NCBI GenBank assembly: GCA_016716835.1
Contig: JADJUW010000001.1
Location: 248,001 to 312,000 of the forward strand
Length of the DNA stretch: 64,000 nucleotides
Reading direction: 5' to 3'
Origin: Myxococcales bacterium
Lineage (GTDB): Bacteria; Myxococcota_A; Polyangia; Haliangiales; Haliangiaceae
Position 1 is the first letter of the stretch; every line of letters begins with the position of its first letter. Shown here piece after piece: positions 9,591 through 19,473 of this stretch. Under the pieces are notes generated by a model. It was not told the DNA's origin. It searched no databases and saw nothing but the letters and a program-made list of their open reading frames with translations. The translations under genes were made by a program, and so were the position numbers.

Positions 9591-10559
9591 TCACAGGTAA
9601 CGTTTGCCGCCGCGCACCGTGGTCACCAGGCGCTGCCATTCTTTGGCCGAATCGGCGCCCAGCACGGTAAGCGCGTTAGCGCGCATGCGCCCGACCATGT
9701 CCATATTGATCATCGCGGCGAACTTGATCCCTGCGTGCTTTACAAAATATGTCGAGCCCAGGACGCCCATTTCCTCGGCGGAAAACGCGACGAAGTAGAT
9801 GTCGCGCTCGCGAGGTGCGGTAGAGGCGGCAAGGCGCCTCGCGACCTCAAGCATTACCGCGACGCCCGACGCGTTGTCGTCCGCGCCAGGGTGAATCGCG
9901 CGGCCCGGGGCAAGCGATGCGGCGCCGCCATAGCCGAGGTGATCGAGGTGGGCACCAATGACGATGGCGGGTCCTCGCCCACCGCTCGCGGACGTGGCGC
10001 GTAACTTGCCAATCAGGTTGTGCGTGGTGACCTTCTTGGCGACGAGCTCGACGCGCAATTCGATCGTCTTAGCCGCATCGAGCTGACGAGCGAGCGCGCG
10101 GGTCGCGGCGATCGCGATGATGCCCGCGTCGGCGCCGCTGCGCGTACCAACCAGCTCGGGCAGCGCGGCTTCTTTGGCGCCCGGGTCGCCATCGTCGACA
10201 ATAATGATCGCCTTGGCGCCTTGCGTGCGCGCCGTGCGCAGCTTGCTCGCGAAGTCGCCGCTCGCTGGCGCGGCATGCGAGGTGCTAGCGCTCGTGCTCG
10301 CGGCCGCGCCGTCTCCGGCAGCCTGCGCGGGGGCAAATCGATGCACGAGCACGACGCCATCCTTGACGCTAAGCTTGTCATAGTCGCTGGCGACGCCCTT
10401 GCCTGGCAGGCCGCGTCCCCATCCCGCGCGCGTCGGCTTGCCTGCGGCGACGCCATTTGCCGACGCCAGCAGTGGCGTCCATTGCGTATTATCAACGGCG
10501 ACGCCATCGATCAGCAAAGGTGCTCGTCGGCGCTCGCTCCATCGCAACGGTAACCTCAA
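9591..10559 (-). CDS. M28 peptidase catalytic domain, segment 2 of 3 (frameshifted)
   Basis: Continuation of the gene starting at 12003. It carries the di-zinc M28 aminopeptidase core: GAHLDHLGYGG, HPGADDNASGV, FSAEEMGVLGS, NMDMVGR. A PA-like insert lies ahead (residues about 50-170 of this segment). The true frame enters near 10520, so the TTG at 10559 is not a real start. The frame ends at GGKRYL, where one extra A in the AAA run near 9602 breaks it; removing it gives VTCDVGGTGYGPSDH. Confidence 0.8.
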   Translation of the reverse strand: MRLPLRWSERRRAPLLIDGVAVDNTQWTPLLASANGVAAGKPTRAGWGRGLPGKGVASDYDKLSVKDGVVLVHRFAPAQAAGDGAAASTSASTSHAAPASGDFASKLRTARTQGAKAIIIVDDGDPGAKEAALPELVGTRSGADAGIIAIAATRALARQLDAAKTIELRVELVAKKVTTHNLIGKLRATSASGGRGPAIVIGAHLDHLGYGGAASLAPGRAIHPGADDNASGVAVMLEVARRLAASTAPRERDIYFVAFSAEEMGVLGSTYFVKHAGIKFAAMINMDMVGRMRANALTVLGADSAKEWQRLVTTVRGGKRYL

Positions 10560-12003
10560 AGGGTTGGCGAAACCCTTGCGCCCCCGCCGGCGTCAACTTA
10601 AGCGTCGAAAAGTGAAGCTCGACGAGGCCGATGCTCTTTTCGAGGCCTGCGGTGCCAACGCCACGCCCTTCCATGGCGGGATGTGCGAGGGCGCGGACGG
10701 TGCTCGCGATCGCGTCCGCCGCGTCGGCAATCTTGTGCGCAACATGCGGCACGACGATTTCTTTTTTCGCTAAGCCGTCGGTCGCGCCGTCAACGCCACC
10801 CGCGCCGCTATCGGGGCCGACTTCATCGACCCAATCGGCGAGGAACACGTTGGTATCGTTCGGGCCGGCTGGCGCGCCGGTGGCGCGGTAGACCGTGCTG
10901 CCATCGGCCAGGGTTTGCACGTCGCGCCGATTGTACGAAAACGCCAACGTCTTGCCGTCGGGCGAGAACATGGGAAAGCCGTCAAAGCCGGCGGCAAAGG
11001 TGATTTGTTCGAGCCCCGTGCCATTGCGGTTGATCGCGAACAAGTTAAATTCGCGCCCCTTGGGATCGGGATAGTTTGACGAGAACAAGATACGGCGGCC
11101 GTTTGGATGAAAAAATGGCGCAAACGACGCGACCCCGAGATACGTAATTTGCCGCGCGTCGCTGCCGTCGGCGTTGGCCACCCACAGCTCAAGTTGGGTC
11201 GGGCGCACGAGGTTCTCGCGCAGCAAGGCCTGGTAGTCGGCGAGCGCGGCGCCTTGGGGCCGCGAGGCGCGCCACACGATCTGGCTGCAGTCTGGCGAAA
11301 AAAAGGCGCCGCCGTCGTAACCGGCATCATGCGTTAGCCGCGCGACGTTCTTGCCATCGCCGTCCATGCGATACAGCTCGAGGTCGCCATCGCGGGTCGA
11401 CGTAAAAATAATGCTGCCGTCTTTGCCACACACGGTCGCCTCGGCGTCGTAGCCAGGCGAGTTGGTCAGCGCGATCGGCGTGGCGCTGCCGGGCTTGGCC
11501 TTGAAGATCTCATAGTCATAAAGCGCCCACACATAGCCCTTGGACATGTCGGGCGGCTTAGGGCATTCGGGCGCAAGGTGATGCGTCGAGGCATAGATGA
11601 TCTCGCCGTCGCCCGCCGCATAATGTGCGCAGGTGGTGCGCCCTGTGCCGGTCGAAGCTAGCTGCGGCGTGACATCGCCGGTTACGTTCATCGTCATGAT
11701 TTGGTCGCACCCCATGCCGGCGCGCGTCGTCTGAAAGCTCAGGGCTTCGCCGCCAAACGACCAATACGCCTCCGCATTTTCGCCGCCAAAGGTTAGCTGC
11801 CTCAAATTAGCGAGATGGACCTCTTTGGGATCGCGCAGCATGTCGACGTCGGCGGCGGCGAGGCCCGGGGCGTCGTCATCCGTCGGCGCCGCCGTGGGGG
11901 ATGCGGCGGGCGCGGGGCGTGGTTTCGGCCCGGGCGCCTTGCCAGCACAGGCAAGGCCCATCGCGGCGAGCAGACATGTGGCAGACGTTACAGTTGCGTT
12001 CAT
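10492..12003 (-). CDS. PD40 beta-propeller / M28 peptidase, segment 1 of 3 (frameshifted)
   Basis: N-terminal part of a secreted metallopeptidase. From ATG at 12003 it has a lipoprotein signal (MGLAC), a Pro/Ala linker, then TolB-like PD40 propeller repeats (LRQLTFGGENAEAYWSFGG; FSPDGKTLAFSYNRRD), and the start of the M28 domain (ALAHPAMEGRGVGTAG). The frame closes at TFADRWRRR. Removing one T from the TTT run near 10519 continues it into the next segment as STLLIDGVAVDN. After two such corrections the whole gene 9035-12003 is 988 codons. A longer start at 12120 is unlikely because the lipobox fits 12003. Confidence 0.8.
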   Translation of the reverse strand: MNATVTSATCLLAAMGLACAGKAPGPKPRPAPAASPTAAPTDDDAPGLAAADVDMLRDPKEVHLANLRQLTFGGENAEAYWSFGGEALSFQTTRAGMGCDQIMTMNVTGDVTPQLASTGTGRTTCAHYAAGDGEIIYASTHHLAPECPKPPDMSKGYVWALYDYEIFKAKPGSATPIALTNSPGYDAEATVCGKDGSIIFTSTRDGDLELYRMDGDGKNVARLTHDAGYDGGAFFSPDCSQIVWRASRPQGAALADYQALLRENLVRPTQLELWVANADGSDARQITYLGVASFAPFFHPNGRRILFSSNYPDPKGREFNLFAINRNGTGLEQITFAAGFDGFPMFSPDGKTLAFSYNRRDVQTLADGSTVYRATGAPAGPNDTNVFLADWVDEVGPDSGAGGVDGATDGLAKKEIVVPHVAHKIADAADAIASTVRALAHPAMEGRGVGTAGLEKSIGLVELHFSTLKLTPAGAQGFRQPFEVTVAMERAPTSTFADRWRRR

Positions 12004-12118
12004 AACGGCGCGTCTATACCACGACCGCCGACACACGCGCACACGTGATTCTAGCGACTTGGCTCGCGACCCGCACGCATTTATTTGCACCTGGCGCCAA
12101 GTTGCTGATAATAGAAAC

Positions 12119-12694
12119 ATGGGACTTTCTGTACATGAATCAGTGGATGGTTACTTCCACGAGGTCGTGTGCGACGCGCTGCAAGCGGTAGACGTCACGA
12201 CCTCCAGCCCGGCCGAATGGTATCTCGTCTCGCTGCTTGGCGACTTCGCCACCCAGCGCATCACCGACGAGCCGTTGGCCTTGCGCCTGGCCGGCACGAT
12301 CTACGCGCCGCCGGTGGAGCGGGTCAAGGCGCTCAAGGAAGTCGGCGACACCTCGCTGTATGTCGCGGGTTTTTTTGGCGATTCGCTAAACAAGAGCCTG
12401 GTCGGGAAAGACTATTACTGCGGCATCGGGGCCACCGCGTACCGCGAGCTTTCGGGCCGCATGGATGGCACGCTGACCGAGGTCTACGACGAGCTGTCAT
12501 CAAAGTTTCCCGGCTTTGTCGAAGTGCTCGCCGAGGTGCGACGCCGGGTTGATATCGCCTCGGGCGACGTGGTGAAGATCTATGAGCGCTGGATCGCGCA
12601 ACGCGACGAGCGTGCCGAGCAGGCGCTGCGCGACATGGGCGTCGTGCTGGTGACCAGTAACAAGCGCGGCGGCACCGGTGGAGATTTTGAGTGA
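12119..12694 (+). CDS. Conserved hypothetical protein, first of an overlapping pair
   Basis: 191 residues from the ATG at 12119; an upstream extension of the frame overlaps the peptidase gene and looks non-coding. No signal peptide or membrane segment, so probably cytoplasmic and largely helical. The segment GDTSLYVAGFFGDSLNKSLVGKD resembles a delta-proteobacterial conserved family without assigned function. Its stop overlaps the GTG of the next gene (GTGA), suggesting that the two are translated together. Confidence 0.75.
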   Translation: MGLSVHESVDGYFHEVVCDALQAVDVTTSSPAEWYLVSLLGDFATQRITDEPLALRLAGTIYAPPVERVKALKEVGDTSLYVAGFFGDSLNKSLVGKDYYCGIGATAYRELSGRMDGTLTEVYDELSSKFPGFVEVLAEVRRRVDIASGDVVKIYERWIAQRDERAEQALRDMGVVLVTSNKRGGTGGDFE

Positions 12695-13338
12695 GAGGGC
12701 TTGGCGTCCTTATCGATTTGCAACAGAGCCTTGAAGACATTTACCGCGTCGAGGCGGGCGTCGACGTGCGGTCGTTCCTGATTGACCGCGACACGCGCGA
12801 CCATTTGACTGGCCCAAGCGAGGTGCAGGAGCAACTTTTGGTGCTCGATGACGGGCAAGGCGATGAGCTCGCGTTGGCGCTCTATCTCGATGCGGATCTG
12901 TTGGTCCGGTTGGAGGCCTCGCGCCACGAACCCGCACGCGACTTTTCCGCGTTTCTCCTCGCGCTCGAGGGCGTCAGCCATTTTGTCTATGCCGCGCATT
13001 GTGCAAGGCAGGGCCGCGCGACCTCGCAGCTTGAGCTTGAGCTGCAAGCCGAAGTCGACAAGTACGCCGCGTGTTTTTTGGCGGCGCCGGTGGCGGCGCA
13101 CGGTGGCTCGGCGCAGCTGCGCGACCGCCTCTATCGTCAATTCGATCTGGAGGCATCATTGTCGCCCGATGAGGTGTCGCGGTACCTCGCCGCCAACGAC
13201 AATGCGGCGCGCTATAGCGAGCGACTCGAGCGCCGCTTTGTCGCGCGCGGGGCGGTAGAGCCGATGATCGCCGAGCTGCGACGGTTCTATCGCGCAAGCC
13301 TTCCACAAAAACTCGACCACATCGCGCGCGCCGCGTAA
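12691..13338 (+). CDS. Conserved hypothetical protein, second of an overlapping pair
   Basis: 215 residues from GTG at 12691, overlapping the previous stop by 4 bases. Acidic, helical, no signal peptide. Features include ALALYLDADLLVRLE and HFVYAAHCARQGRATSQLELELQAEVDKY. I do not recognise a domain. The tight coupling implies a functional pair, possibly a complex. It converges on panC. Confidence 0.75.
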   Translation: MRGLGVLIDLQQSLEDIYRVEAGVDVRSFLIDRDTRDHLTGPSEVQEQLLVLDDGQGDELALALYLDADLLVRLEASRHEPARDFSAFLLALEGVSHFVYAAHCARQGRATSQLELELQAEVDKYAACFLAAPVAAHGGSAQLRDRLYRQFDLEASLSPDEVSRYLAANDNAARYSERLERRFVARGAVEPMIAELRRFYRASLPQKLDHIARAA

Positions 13339-13347
13339 CAGAAACGT

Positions 13348-14202
13348 CTAAGCCAGCACGATGTTGTCGATGAGGCGCGTGGCGCCGACAAAGGCGGCGA
13401 CGGCGATCACGGTGGGGCCGGCCACGACGTCAACCGCGGCAAGCGTTGCCGCGTCGCGCACGTCGAGATAGTCGAGGGTGAGGGCGGCGCCATGGGCGGC
13501 CATGGGCGCAAGCGCCGCGGCGCGCAGGGCGGCGGCGTCGCGCTCGCCGGCGGCATAGCGCGCCTGGGCCGCGCGCAGTCCCTGCGACAGCGAAATCGCC
13601 ACGATCCGCTGCGCCGGCGTGAGATAGACGTTGCGCGATGACATCGCTAATCCGTCCGGTTCTCGGACAATTGGCATGCCGGCGACCTCGACGTTGAAAT
13701 TCAGGTCGGCTGCCATGCGCCGAATCACCGCGAGCTGCTGGAAATCTTTTTCGCCAAACAGCGCGACGTGTGGCCGCGTCAGATTAAACAGCTTCGCCAC
13801 CACGGTCGCGACGCCGGTAAAGTGTTCCGGCCTTGTGACACCGCACATCGGCACTTGCAGCTCGCGCACGGTGACAAAGGTCTGGCTGCCTGCGGGATAC
13901 ATGGCGGTGGCGTCGGGACAAAAAGCAATGTCGAGGCCGCAGCTCGCCGCCTTGGCCAGGTCGCCCGCCTCATCGCGAGGATAGCGCGACAGGTCTTCAT
14001 TGGCGCCAAACTGCGTCGGATTGACAAAAATCGTCAAGATGACGACGTCGGCGCGTCGCCTGGCCTCGCGCAACAGCGACAGGTGGCCTTCATGGAGGTA
14101 GCCCATCGTGGGTACGACGGCGAGGCGCTGGCCGCGGGCGCGCGCCGCCTCGGCAAAGGCTTGCATGGCGGCCGGCTCGCGAATGATTTGATAGCTGGCC
14201 AT
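13348..14202 (-). CDS. panC: Pantothenate synthetase
   Basis: Joins pantoate and beta-alanine using ATP to form pantothenate, the CoA precursor. 284 residues, normal length. Family motifs are present: VPTMGYLHEGHLSLL (ATP-binding HxGH), FVNPTQFGANEDLSRYPRD, GEKDFQQLAVI, and AMSSRNVYL (KMSKS equivalent). It follows panB with a 5-base gap in one operon. Confidence 0.97.
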   Translation of the reverse strand: MASYQIIREPAAMQAFAEAARARGQRLAVVPTMGYLHEGHLSLLREARRRADVVILTIFVNPTQFGANEDLSRYPRDEAGDLAKAASCGLDIAFCPDATAMYPAGSQTFVTVRELQVPMCGVTRPEHFTGVATVVAKLFNLTRPHVALFGEKDFQQLAVIRRMAADLNFNVEVAGMPIVREPDGLAMSSRNVYLTPAQRIVAISLSQGLRAAQARYAAGERDAAALRAAALAPMAAHGAALTLDYLDVRDAATLAAVDVVAGPTVIAVAAFVGATRLIDNIVLA

Positions 14203-14207
14203 GCTGC

Positions 14208-15080
<873 letters not shown>

Positions 15081-15089
15081 GCCATGGGC

Positions 15090-15422
15090 TTACAGCGAGA
15101 TGACCTTGAACACAATCTCCACCGGGCGAATCCCCCCCGGGAGAATCACGCCCGAACGGTGCACGGGGAGCCTCGTGGGCGTGGTGGTCGCGCCGGTTGG
15201 CCCGGGTGGCGTGATGGTTGGTAGCCTTATCGTCTTGGCCGCCGCTGCAAGACAGTCCGTGCCGGCGCCAAGTTGCTCCGTTTTTGCATTGAAACTAATA
15301 GCGGCTCGCGCGGTGGTGCCACCGCTGGCGATCTTGACCTCATAGACGACCATCGGCGTGGCGAGCGTGCATTTGCGAAGGGCGGACAAATGTGGCGTCA
15401 CGATGGCCTCGGCTTGCGCCAC
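15090..15422 (-). CDS. AgmX-like C-terminal domain, probable end of the TPR protein upstream (frameshift)
   Basis: 110 residues from a GTG that is probably not a true start: the same frame is open back to about 15572 and reads DLRQRLAAIAAFVTPLAARG. It has the pattern of the AgmX/PglI C-terminal domain, with LRKCTLATPMVVYEVKI followed by a second Cys (TDCLAAAAKTIRLP). If one base were missing near 15500, it would join the upstream TPR gene into one 431-residue protein. Confidence 0.6.
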   Translation of the reverse strand: MAQAEAIVTPHLSALRKCTLATPMVVYEVKIASGGTTARAAISFNAKTEQLGAGTDCLAAAAKTIRLPTITPPGPTGATTTPTRLPVHRSGVILPGGIRPVEIVFKVISL

Positions 15423-15499
15423 GGTTAGCCCCGTCGCGCGGATGTCGCCCCGCGCGGCCAGCGGTGTAACAAAGGCGGCAATCGCGGCTAGGCGCTGCC

Positions 15500-16384
15500 T
15501 TAGGTCCGCGCGATCGGCGCCGCTGGTGGTGTGGCCTCCAGCGCATGAAGCGCCACGCGGGTCATGGATAACGACTCAGCGTAGCTTTCGATCGTGCGAT
15601 ACATGATGGCCTGAACCAGGTGTTCGTAGGGCACCGCGATGGTTGGCACCTCGGTTTGGGCGGTGCCAAGATAGGCTCGTCTCCATCCCGTCAGCCGTGA
15701 GTCAACGCTGAGCGCGGCAAGCGCGGCCTTTTCGCCCTCGATCTGACCCGCCGCCAACTCCGCAAACACGGCGACCGCCCACGCGGCGCTGCCTGAGCGT
15801 TGCAGCTGATGCGAACGCGCAAAGGCCTCGTGCGCCTGCCGCCATCGCCCCAGCAGCGCCAGGCTCTCGCCTATAAGAAACCAGCCATTTGCCGTCTCAT
15901 CCCCCCGACGCATCGCGCGCTGCAACAACGCGAGCGCGGCCTCGGGTTGCCCATCGCGTGCCAAACATTGGGCATGCATCATCAAGGCACCTTCGGCCTC
16001 GCGCGCGACGAGGCGCCCGCCTTCGGCGCTTGGCAGCGTGGCCAAGATCGTATGACAGGCCGCAAACTGAGCGGTACGAAAATAGGCTTCTCCCAATTTC
16101 AGGCGCACCGATGGTGATGGCGCGGAGATCGCCGCGAGTTGTTTCGCGGCGCCTCTCACGTCGACAAGGCGTTGGCTGCTTAGGGCGACCCGCAGCGTAT
16201 ATGCGAGTTGCTCGCCGGCGCCATCGCGCGGCTCCCAAAATGGCGCGCGCTGCATGGCGACAAAGGCTGGAGTCACGTCCCTGCGTTGCCACATCGGCAC
16301 GTCGCCCCATCCCTCCCAAGGTGCAGCCAAAAGGCCAAGCGCGACGCCTAGCAGGGCGAGACACCGTACGATCGCAGCTCGCAT
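15500..16384 (-). CDS. Secreted TPR protein (probably frameshifted at its 3' end)
   Basis: 294 residues with a signal peptide (CLALLGVALGLLAAPWEGWG) and tetratricopeptide-like helical repeats (SVRLKLGEAYFRTAQFAACH; ALALLQRAMRRGDETANGWF). Periplasmic or envelope protein-interaction role is likely. The frame stops at PIART, while the next frame continues the protein with a plausible AgmX-like domain. Followed upstream on the same strand by another TPR protein. Confidence 0.75.
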   Translation of the reverse strand: MRAAIVRCLALLGVALGLLAAPWEGWGDVPMWQRRDVTPAFVAMQRAPFWEPRDGAGEQLAYTLRVALSSQRLVDVRGAAKQLAAISAPSPSVRLKLGEAYFRTAQFAACHTILATLPSAEGGRLVAREAEGALMMHAQCLARDGQPEAALALLQRAMRRGDETANGWFLIGESLALLGRWRQAHEAFARSHQLQRSGSAAWAVAVFAELAAGQIEGEKAALAALSVDSRLTGWRRAYLGTAQTEVPTIAVPYEHLVQAIMYRTIESYAESLSMTRVALHALEATPPAAPIART

Positions 16385-16429
16385 TTAGCCATCGTGGCAT
16401 GTTGCGCGCATGCGCGCAAGCGTGAGCCC

Positions 16430-17365
16430 TTACCGGGCGGCGCGGGTGAGGCGCGTGATGTGGGCGCGCGCTTGCGGCGCGAACTGCGGGTTGGCGCCAG
16501 ATTCGACAAAGGTGGTGAAGGCGATGCGCGCCAAATCACCGTGGCCTAGCGCATCGAGCGCAACCCCATAGTAATAGAACACCTCGCCTTCGGGCACATA
16601 AAAGGTATCGCCGCGATCGATGCTAACCTTGTACTCTTCTAGTGCCGACTTGCCGAGGCCGCGTATAACATCGCGCGCCTCGTCGACATAGCCCGCGCGA
16701 TCGAGCGCGACCGCGAGGCCGTAGGCGCTGCTTGGTTCGCGCGAAAGGCTGACCGCCACGCGATACTCGTCGATCGAAGCGTCGAGCGACGAGTCCATCA
16801 TGAGCACCTCGGCGAGGTTGAGATGTAATACCGAGGGCGAGCCAAGATATGCGCCTAGATCGCCCAAGGCGATGAGCTTGCGGTAGTCCTGCGCCGCCAG
16901 CGCAAGCTGATCGCCACCGACCTTGGTGCGCAGGATCGCGCGCTGAAACGTCGCCGCGAAGGTGCGTTCGTCGCCGGGCGCGAGGTCGAAATAAGCTTGC
17001 CAATGCGTGAGGGCTTCGAGCGCCAACGCTCGATCCTCCGCCGTGGCGCACGTCGGCGTGCACACTGCCATGATATGCGTGATGATGCCCGCGAGGCGGA
17101 GATGCGCGATCGGTTCGTCCGGCCAAATGGCAGCCATTTGTCGATAGTGTTCGTAGACGCGCGCCACGACGCTGGCGCGGGGAATTTCTGACAACCTACC
17201 CAGCAGCTGGTCGCCCAGGCGCGTGGCATCTGCCAAGGCCGCCGCCTTTGGGTCCAACATGCGTTGCCAAAACGATGCCCGTTCGGCGGCCACTGGGGAG
17301 GCCAGGGCCGCCACTAGCAATCCAACCGCACAAAAATACTGCAGCCGCACGCCCCATTGTACCAC
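16430..17365 (-). CDS. Secreted TPR-containing protein
   Basis: About 311 residues from GTG at 17365, chosen because GGGGG lies 8 bases upstream and a good signal peptide follows (FCAVGLLVAALASPVAAE). The longer reading to 17674 crosses the divergent lipoprotein gene and looks spurious. The helical repeats include YRQMAAIWPDEPIAHLRLAG and VFYYYGVALDALGHGDLA. It contains two Cys (CTPTC) in a loop. Function unknown; probably an envelope partner of the neighbouring TPR/AgmX proteins. Confidence 0.72.
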   Translation of the reverse strand: MVQWGVRLQYFCAVGLLVAALASPVAAERASFWQRMLDPKAAALADATRLGDQLLGRLSEIPRASVVARVYEHYRQMAAIWPDEPIAHLRLAGIITHIMAVCTPTCATAEDRALALEALTHWQAYFDLAPGDERTFAATFQRAILRTKVGGDQLALAAQDYRKLIALGDLGAYLGSPSVLHLNLAEVLMMDSSLDASIDEYRVAVSLSREPSSAYGLAVALDRAGYVDEARDVIRGLGKSALEEYKVSIDRGDTFYVPEGEVFYYYGVALDALGHGDLARIAFTTFVESGANPQFAPQARAHITRLTRAAR

Positions 17366-17438
17366 CGCTGCCACCCCCGAGTTACGCGCCCCCAAATAAT
17401 CCGGAACCGGGCACCCTGGCTGGTTGTCTGATGGCCAA

Positions 17439-17894
17439 ATGCGCCTAACCCACCTAGCATCAATAATACTCCTTGCTACGACGGCGTGCGCCAAATCGGG
17501 CACGACCCCCGCGCCGGCGCCTGCACAGGCTCCGCCTAGCGAGCCTCCCACAGGTGCGGTAGCGGAGATTTCGACCATGACTAGTGCTGACCTGGTGGCC
17601 AGCGACACGCGCCATGCCGGCACCGCTGACATCGTGCGCGCTGGCGTCCGCGCGCACCTGCCAGACATGCGCACATGCTACGAGGGATTACTCGTCGGGC
17701 AGCCAACCCTTGCCGGAACCGTGGTCGCGAGTTTTGACATCGCGCCGGATGGCGTGGTCACCCAGGCGGCGGCCAAAGGCGTTTCGCGAGAGCTTGAGAC
17801 GTGCGTCGCATCGGCCATCAAGCAAATCAAATTTGCCATCGCCACCGATGGCGCGGTGCACATCAAGGCCTATCCGATCGAATTTAAGCCTTAG
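17439..17894 (+). CDS. Lipoprotein with AgmX/TonB-like C-terminal domain
   Basis: About 151 residues from ATG at 17439. A lipoprotein signal ends TTAC (Cys17) and is followed by a Pro/Ala linker. The C-terminal domain (about 60-150) has HLPDMRTCYEGLLVGQP, GTVVASFDIAPDGVV and LETCVASAIKQIKFA, the two-Cys, TonB-like fold found in AgmX and PglI of myxobacterial gliding systems. It ends inside the 3' end of the convergent oxidase gene (11-base overlap). Gliding function is only a family-based suggestion. Confidence 0.78.
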   Translation: MRLTHLASIILLATTACAKSGTTPAPAPAQAPPSEPPTGAVAEISTMTSADLVASDTRHAGTADIVRAGVRAHLPDMRTCYEGLLVGQPTLAGTVVASFDIAPDGVVTQAAAKGVSRELETCVASAIKQIKFAIATDGAVHIKAYPIEFKP

Positions 17895-19473
17895 CGTCAA
17901 CCGCTGCGGCCGTCGTCGCGCCCGCGTCGAGGCGGGCAATAAGCTCCTCGGCGGCCTCTCGACCGCTCTTGGCGGCGCCATTCATAAAGCCGGCAAATTC
18001 ACCGCCGCAGTGTTCGCCCGCGAAAAGTAAATTGCCCACCGGCGTTTGCTCCCAGCCCGAGAGCGTCGTGTATTGGCCGGGGCGCGGGCACACGTAGCTG
18101 CCAAGCGCATGCGGGTAGGTTGGCCAGTGCATGCGCGCGTGCTTGTCGTTGTGGTGCGCCTTGGCGCCGGGATATATTTGCTCCCACTTCGCCAAGAATA
18201 CGTCGCGCTGCTCTGCAGACGTTCCCTCGCCAACGTCCATGCCGGGCTTGCCACCAAACAAGATCGACAGGCCCGCGGCGCCATCGTCGGGCGTCTGCAG
18301 CTGCGCATTGTCCCAACCGTTGGGTACGCCGTTATCCGCGTACACCAGGCCGCGATAGCCTTTGCCGCGCCAATGGTGCTTGGTTTGGCCGAGCATGAGC
18401 TTCGCGTTGGTGCCGTAGCCGAGCTCGGTGATGCATTGAAGTTTCTGCGCCGGCAACGCCAGCGCCGTCAGATCGAGCTGCCGCAGCTTAGTGAAGGGAA
18501 TCGCCATGACGACAAAATCTGCGTCGACGGTCTCGGGCTGGCCGGCAAAGCCAAGGCGATAGCCGCCGGCCTCGGTTGGCGCAATCGTCGCGAGCGCATG
18601 CTCAAGACGAATATTCGCCGCATATTGTTTGGCGAGCGCGTCGGGAAAGGCTTGGTTGCCGCCGCGCGTCTTGTAACGCTCGTCGCTTTCGCCAAACCAC
18701 GAAATGTGGCCGCCGTGAACATCGGGCGAGATGAGGAGGAGCAAGTTGAGCGCCGACTGGTCGCCTGGCGATAGGCCGTACTCGGATTCGTAGCAGTTGC
18801 CGATCAGCGTCCCCGCCCAACCCGTGGCGCCGATCGAGGTCAGGTAGTCGGCGAGGCTGGTCTTGTCGAGGCGGATCGCGTTGGCGTCGGTGGTCTTCCA
18901 GTCGATGCCGTCGGGCAGGCTTTCGATGTCGGCCTTGAGCTTTGGCGCGAACTTTATGAATTCGGCGACGACATCGCGGATCGTTTTGTGTTTGCCATCG
19001 AAGAAGAACGCTTCGCCGGTTAGCGCCTCTTCGGAGGCTTGCAAGTAATCCATGAGCTCAAGTTTAAATTCCTTGGCGAGTGCCCACATGTCCGCATGGG
19101 TGGTGTCGATGAATTCGCCGCCCAGCTCGGTCCACGTGCCAGGCCCCATGATTTCCTGCGCCGTATACATGCGGCCGCCGGTGCGCTTTGACGCCTCGTA
19201 AACCGTCGCCTGCACGCCGGCCTTGCTGAGGTGATGTAAGGCATTAAGGCCCGCAATGCCGCCGCCGATAATTGCAATGCGTTTGGTTTGCGCGCGCCCA
19301 GCGGTGCGCAACCCGGCCTTGGGTCCACAGCCTAGCGAGGGCAAGATCATGGTTGCGGCGACCATGGCCGCTGATGACTTGAGAAAATTTCGCCGCGAAT
19401 TTGCACGCGCGGCGGCCGCGAGTTCTTGGTCGAGAAACTCATTTAACGGCAGCTTTGATTCGCCGGCGGCCAT
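17884..19473 (-). CDS. Tat-exported flavin amine oxidase
   Basis: About 529 residues from ATG at 19473. The N-terminus carries a twin-arginine signal (NSRRNFLKSSAAMVAATMIL), so it is exported folded. The Rossmann FAD motif is IAIIGGGIAGLNALHHLSKAG, then RTGGRMYTA. The C-terminal flavin contact GNLLFAGEHCGGEFAGFMNGA is typical of monoamine/polyamine oxidases. Substrate unknown. A longer reading to 19875 runs through the repeat region and is rejected. Confidence 0.88.
   Translation of the reverse strand: MAAGESKLPLNEFLDQELAAAARANSRRNFLKSSAAMVAATMILPSLGCGPKAGLRTAGRAQTKRIAIIGGGIAGLNALHHLSKAGVQATVYEASKRTGGRMYTAQEIMGPGTWTELGGEFIDTTHADMWALAKEFKLELMDYLQASEEALTGEAFFFDGKHKTIRDVVAEFIKFAPKLKADIESLPDGIDWKTTDANAIRLDKTSLADYLTSIGATGWAGTLIGNCYESEYGLSPGDQSALNLLLLISPDVHGGHISWFGESDERYKTRGGNQAFPDALAKQYAANIRLEHALATIAPTEAGGYRLGFAGQPETVDADFVVMAIPFTKLRQLDLTALALPAQKLQCITELGYGTNAKLMLGQTKHHWRGKGYRGLVYADNGVPNGWDNAQLQTPDDGAAGLSILFGGKPGMDVGEGTSAEQRDVFLAKWEQIYPGAKAHHNDKHARMHWPTYPHALGSYVCPRPGQYTTLSGWEQTPVGNLLFAGEHCGGEFAGFMNGAAKSGREAAEELIARLDAGATTAAAVDAKA

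Noticed and set aside
11825..12118. N-terminal extension of the hypothetical gene at 12119
   Set aside because: It runs antisense through the start of the peptidase gene and has no protein-like composition.
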